Assembly (NCBI GenBank): GCA_023250795.1
Contig: JAHFAB010000095.1
Span: forward strand, 1 to 7,144
From: Bacteriovoracaceae bacterium
GTDB lineage: Bacteria; Bdellovibrionota; UBA1018
Direction: 5' to 3'
Length of the DNA: 7,144 nucleotides
Made by a program: the position numbers and the translations under genes. Below the pieces are notes generated by a model that was not told where the DNA came from, ran no database searches, and saw only the letters and a list, made by a program, of their open reading frames with translations. Shown piece by piece: positions 4,909 to 7,144 of this stretch (position 1 is its first letter; each line of letters begins with the position of its first letter).

Positions 4909-6836
4909 TTTCTGTGCTCCTTTCCAATACCTGTTTCACTGAGTAAAATCGTACTCGCGTGGAGATGGAGAGCCAGATTTTCTCTTGTAACTTGACTGAT
5001 AGCAGTCAACTGATAGGTACTGAGAGAGAGGCTATTGCCAGGTATTGACTGAAGCAATTGTTCTTCAGATAATGACTCACCGTGAATTAGAATGACTTGG
5101 TACTCAGAGGCAAATGCACTTGTAAAAAAACTAAAAATATCGCTCTTTATATCGCTCCTTAATGATAATACCTGTGGTTCTATGATCTCTATTTTTTTGG
5201 AAAGCTCAGGAGAAGAAACCAATGTGGTAAAAAAGTTTTTTAGTATAAATGGTTGAAATGCATTTTCTGGTTTAGTAAAATCAGGGTTTTTATTGCATGG
5301 AGGAATCTCGTAATGACCGGTCATGCCAAAAACAAATCGAACCATGTCATCATGTCTATTCCGTCTTACTTGATTATAGTCATTACAACTTCCCAAGGCC
5401 AAATTAAGATCATTTTGAAAAGACTGTTGTGACTGTGTGAGTAAGTTTTCTAATTTTTCTGAAATGAGTTCAAGCTTGAGATTTTCTTCTAATAGATTTT
5501 CCATTAGAGAGACTACTTGGTTCCCTAGATCTTGTGCCTCCTTTAATCTTTCGTAGAGGGAAATATCTGATTTACTGAACTCTATTTTTTCAGAAATAGG
5601 TTGTAAAAAATGATCTTTCCAATCTGTAATAACTGAGTTTATATATTTTTTATTAATAGAATTAAAAACCGAAAGATCGCCCTGCGCCAATCGATCTCTT
5701 ACCTCTTCTCGGGTAAACTTTACAACTGAGGCCAATCGAATAGAATCCTCTATGAGTGAAAAAAGTGTTCTACTGACATGAAACCTAAAAAAAGACTGGT
5801 AAACATGTGATCTTTGTTTTTCTACCTCTGACAAATCTCGAATATCTGGAACACTTTGATTCCCATTGAGATGATCACCAGAAAAACCAGGTACATTACC
5901 CACATCCCCAAGGCTTCCTAACGGGCCAATAGATCCTGGATTTCCCCCTTCGACCGAGTCTGAGAAAAAAACTCCACACACTGTTGAATGTGCTCCGCCA
6001 GGACTCCCCCCATCGCCTGGTTCACCCCCCTCACCTCCTTTACCTGGCTCACCTCCAGATCCTGGCTGTGAAATAATGTCGGAGAAAAGATCTGAATTTA
6101 ACCGTGTATGTTCATTTTCAGATTTTCCAAAAATGAACTCTATGGAAACCGCTTTTCCACCTTTTCCTCCATCTCCTCCAAGGCCTCCTTTTCCCCCTGC
6201 TCCACCCGTACCCCCATCTCCCCCTTTTTTGTCCGGTCCAAAAGGCCAACAGCGAGCTTCTCCGAGAGATCCATTCCCCCCTCGCCCGCCCTTCCCACCT
6301 TTACCGCCTATTCCACCCGTTCCACCCTTCTGTCCAATTCCGACAATCTCAGGTTTCCCTTCGAAACTTTGTGCAAAAATAGATATTTGCCCCGGAGTTT
6401 GCAATCCCTCTTGCCCCGTAGCACCCTTTCCCCCTGCTAAAAGCGGAGCATGCCCATCCTCTCCACGATTTCCACGGCCGTCAGCACTGCTCCCAGGACT
6501 CCCATCCATACCGGGGTTCCCTACTGGTCCCTGAGAGGACGCTTGAGTAAAAGCGATAATTTTCCCACCGGGTGAAAAAATGAGTCTTTGCACATCTATT
6601 TGCAAAGCAAATCCATGCGTCACCAAAGGGCCCTCTAAAACCATTTCGTCTAAACGAATGATCGTATTTTCACTGAGATCAAATCCAGAGGATGGAATGA
6701 CTAATTTTCGATAACTCTCTAAAACCGCTCCTCCAAGAGAGCTTGATCTAATATTTTCTCCAGCAGACATCTGAGATGACCCACGAGCAAATAGAATCAG
6801 CAAAAAACAAAATACATAGGTGAACGTTTTTTTCAT
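4905..6836 (-). CDS. Exported collagen-like / polyglycine-repeat protein with helical C-terminal half
   Basis: 643 aa. The ATG start is preceded by a strong AGGAGG and overlaps the upstream stop. Residues 1-19 form a Sec signal peptide (MKKTF, hydrophobic VFCFLLILF, possible cleavage after ARG). Residues ~55-100 alternate hydrophobic residues like beta strands (TIIRLDEMVLEG, LQIDVQRLIFSPGGKIIAF). Residues ~103-322 contain Gly-X-Y and Gly-Gly-X runs (103-130, 135-149, 166-191, 200-228, 257-282, 297-322), interrupted by beta-like segments ISIFAQSF and VSIEFIFG. The pattern may fold as a collagen triple helix or as a bundle of polyglycine-II helices. The GG-X spacing favours the latter (inference). 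Residues ~335-640 are mostly helical, with probable coiled coil at 425-475. Mature cysteines are C196, C287, C484 and C514; the last two flank a helical/loop segment and could pair. It is probably periplasmic or surface-exposed, in a structural or adhesive role. No named family is assigned. It ends in a GTGA overlap with the next gene. Confidence 0.9.
   Translation of the reverse strand: MKKTFTYVFCFLLILFARGSSQMSAGENIRSSSLGGAVLESYRKLVIPSSGFDLSENTIIRLDEMVLEGPLVTHGFALQIDVQRLIFSPGGKIIAFTQASSQGPVGNPGMDGSPGSSADGRGNRGEDGHAPLLAGGKGATGQEGLQTPGQISIFAQSFEGKPEIVGIGQKGGTGGIGGKGGKGGRGGNGSLGEARCWPFGPDKKGGDGGTGGAGGKGGLGGDGGKGGKAVSIEFIFGKSENEHTRLNSDLFSDIISQPGSGGEPGKGGEGGEPGDGGSPGGAHSTVCGVFFSDSVEGGNPGSIGPLGSLGDVGNVPGFSGDHLNGNQSVPDIRDLSEVEKQRSHVYQSFFRFHVSRTLFSLIEDSIRLASVVKFTREEVRDRLAQGDLSVFNSINKKYINSVITDWKDHFLQPISEKIEFSKSDISLYERLKEAQDLGNQVVSLMENLLEENLKLELISEKLENLLTQSQQSFQNDLNLALGSCNDYNQVRRNRHDDMVRFVFGMTGHYEIPPCNKNPDFTKPENAFQPFILKNFFTTLVSSPELSKKIEIIEPQVLSLRSDIKSDIFSFFTSAFASEYQVILIHGESLSEEQLLQSIPGNSLSLSTYQLTAISQVTRENLALHLHASTILLSETGIGKEHRK
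4917..4923 (-). promoter_or_regulatory. Shine-Dalgarno (AAAGGAG) deciding the GTG start of the helical exported protein
   Basis: AAAGGAG ends 8 nt before the GTG at 4908. Together with the signal peptide that begins right at this codon, it supports GTG as the true start. The site lies within the last codons of the collagen-like gene. Confidence 0.75.
5871..6530 (-). repeat. Glycine-rich (Gly-X-Y / Gly-Gly-X) coding repeat region
   Basis: This stretch encodes residues ~103-322 of the exported collagen-like protein. On the coding strand it is a series of GGN codons every second or third codon, and on the plus strand it reads as repeated ccN triplets. It is visibly richer in G+C than the flanking AT-rich genes, which is a direct consequence of the glycine codons. 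The repeats are degenerate at DNA level, with no long exact copies, so slippage is less likely than in a perfect microsatellite. Boundaries are approximate. Confidence 0.85.
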
Positions 6837-7144
6837 TCTTCCTCCTCATAAAATCCATTGAGTGTAATTTTTCCACTCTCTCCTGGAAGTCCATCTTCAT
6901 TGATGGGTCCAAGTTTGCCTACAGGTACTGTGTAATTCCGTGTAACAAATTGAGGTAAGAGCAATTCCATAGAAACAGAACTTTCATTTTCATTAAGCTT
7001 CTGTTCGACCGTATCAGCTGCCAGTGGGGCTAGTTTTGAAATGATACAAGAGTTGATGTCTTGAAATTCTTGACAAACGGTCGCAAATTTTTTCTGTTGC
7101 TCGCTGTTCAGAGTTTTAAAATAATCAAGTCCTACTGAGTAAAT
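6833..7144 (-). CDS. C-terminal part of an unidentified protein ending in a short Gly-X-Y tract (partial, 5' end outside window)
   Basis: An open frame enters from the right edge and runs 103 codons to a TGA that overlaps the ATG of the next gene (ATGA). I read IYSVGLDYFKTLNSEQQKKF at the start, and the end is ITLNGFYEEEE. The first ~50 residues look helical and charged with two cysteines (CQEFQDINSC). Then comes a beta-like stretch (SMELLLPQFVTRNYTVPVG) and a short collagen-like run with glycines in GKLGP...GLPGESGK, and finally an acidic tail. The Gly-X-Y run echoes the larger glycine-rich region of the next gene, so the two products may be related or belong to the same assembly. This is inference. 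The family is not recognised and the N-terminus, including any signal peptide, is not visible. The reading frame is supported by the precise stop/start coupling and by being open across the full available 312 nt. Confidence 0.8.
   Translation of the reverse strand: MYSVGLDYFKTLNSEQQKKFATVCQEFQDINSCIISKLAPLAADTVEQKLNENESSVSMELLLPQFVTRNYTVPVGKLGPINEDGLPGESGKITLNGFYEEEE
6841..6846 (-). promoter_or_regulatory. Shine-Dalgarno (AGGAGG) for the collagen-like gene
   Basis: A perfect AGGAGG lies 4 nt before the ATG at 6836, inside the last codons (Glu-rich tail) of the upstream gene. The acidic EEEE tail of the upstream protein is partly dictated by this ribosome binding site. With the ATGA stop/start overlap it supports translational coupling. 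Confidence 0.8.

Noticed and set aside
6076..6534. Plus-strand 152-aa open frame, very Pro-rich, and an overlapping 110-aa frame
   Set aside because: They are the antisense shadow of the Gly-rich codons (GGN read as CCN) of the collagen-like gene. They have no plausible ribosome binding context, and the minus-strand gene has a signal peptide and coupled neighbours.

Overview
The window is one dense, single-strand gene cluster. Every gene I can support lies on the minus strand, so transcription runs from the right edge (7144) to the left edge (1). It is AT-rich, apart from one C-rich (plus strand) island at about 5871-6530. Four consecutive complete proteins begin with Sec-type signal peptides, and Shine-Dalgarno sequences are clear. 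This suggests a Gram-negative bacterium that exports much of this operon. Gene style (AT-rich, glycine-rich collagen-like exported proteins, orphan secreted proteins) would fit Bdellovibrionota or a similar predatory or environmental lineage. That assignment is inference: there is no marker gene here.

Layout in transcription order: (1) the C-terminal 103 codons of a gene entering from the right edge, ending in a short Gly-X-Y tract (6833-7144). (2) A 643-aa exported protein with a beta-rich start, about 220 residues of Gly-X-Y / Gly-Gly-X repeats and a helical C-terminal half (4905-6836). (3) A 439-aa exported, mainly helical protein with a central Ala/Gly-rich hydrophobic hairpin (3589-4908). 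(4) A 316-aa exported protein of unknown family (2646-3596). (5) A 751-aa exported multidomain protein whose architecture is that of a polymorphic toxin: signal peptide, long N-terminal part, pre-toxin-like segment, and a compact C-terminal domain resembling toxin tips of the polymorphic toxin type 10 kind (360-2615). (6) A 79-aa acidic, Trp-rich cytoplasmic protein starting 1 nt after the toxin stop, the expected place for a cognate immunity protein (119-358). (7) The first 26 codons of a near-identical tandem copy of that small gene, cut by the left edge (1-80).

The genes are tightly packed: 4-nt overlaps (ATGA, GTGA) at the first two junctions, an 8-nt overlap, a 30-nt gap, a 1-nt gap and a 38-nt gap. 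This implies one transcript with translational coupling. No promoter or strong terminator is visible, so the operon extends beyond both edges.

Working model (inference): the operon encodes a set of exported structural or adhesive proteins, a candidate membrane-active helical protein and an exported toxin. The producer would be protected by small cytoplasmic immunity proteins, of which at least two diverging copies exist. Because the immunity candidates lack signal peptides, the toxin target is likely cytosolic. Whether proteins 1-4 help deliver the toxin is unproven, but it is the most interesting hypothesis in the window. No stretch longer than 38 bases lies outside a gene.
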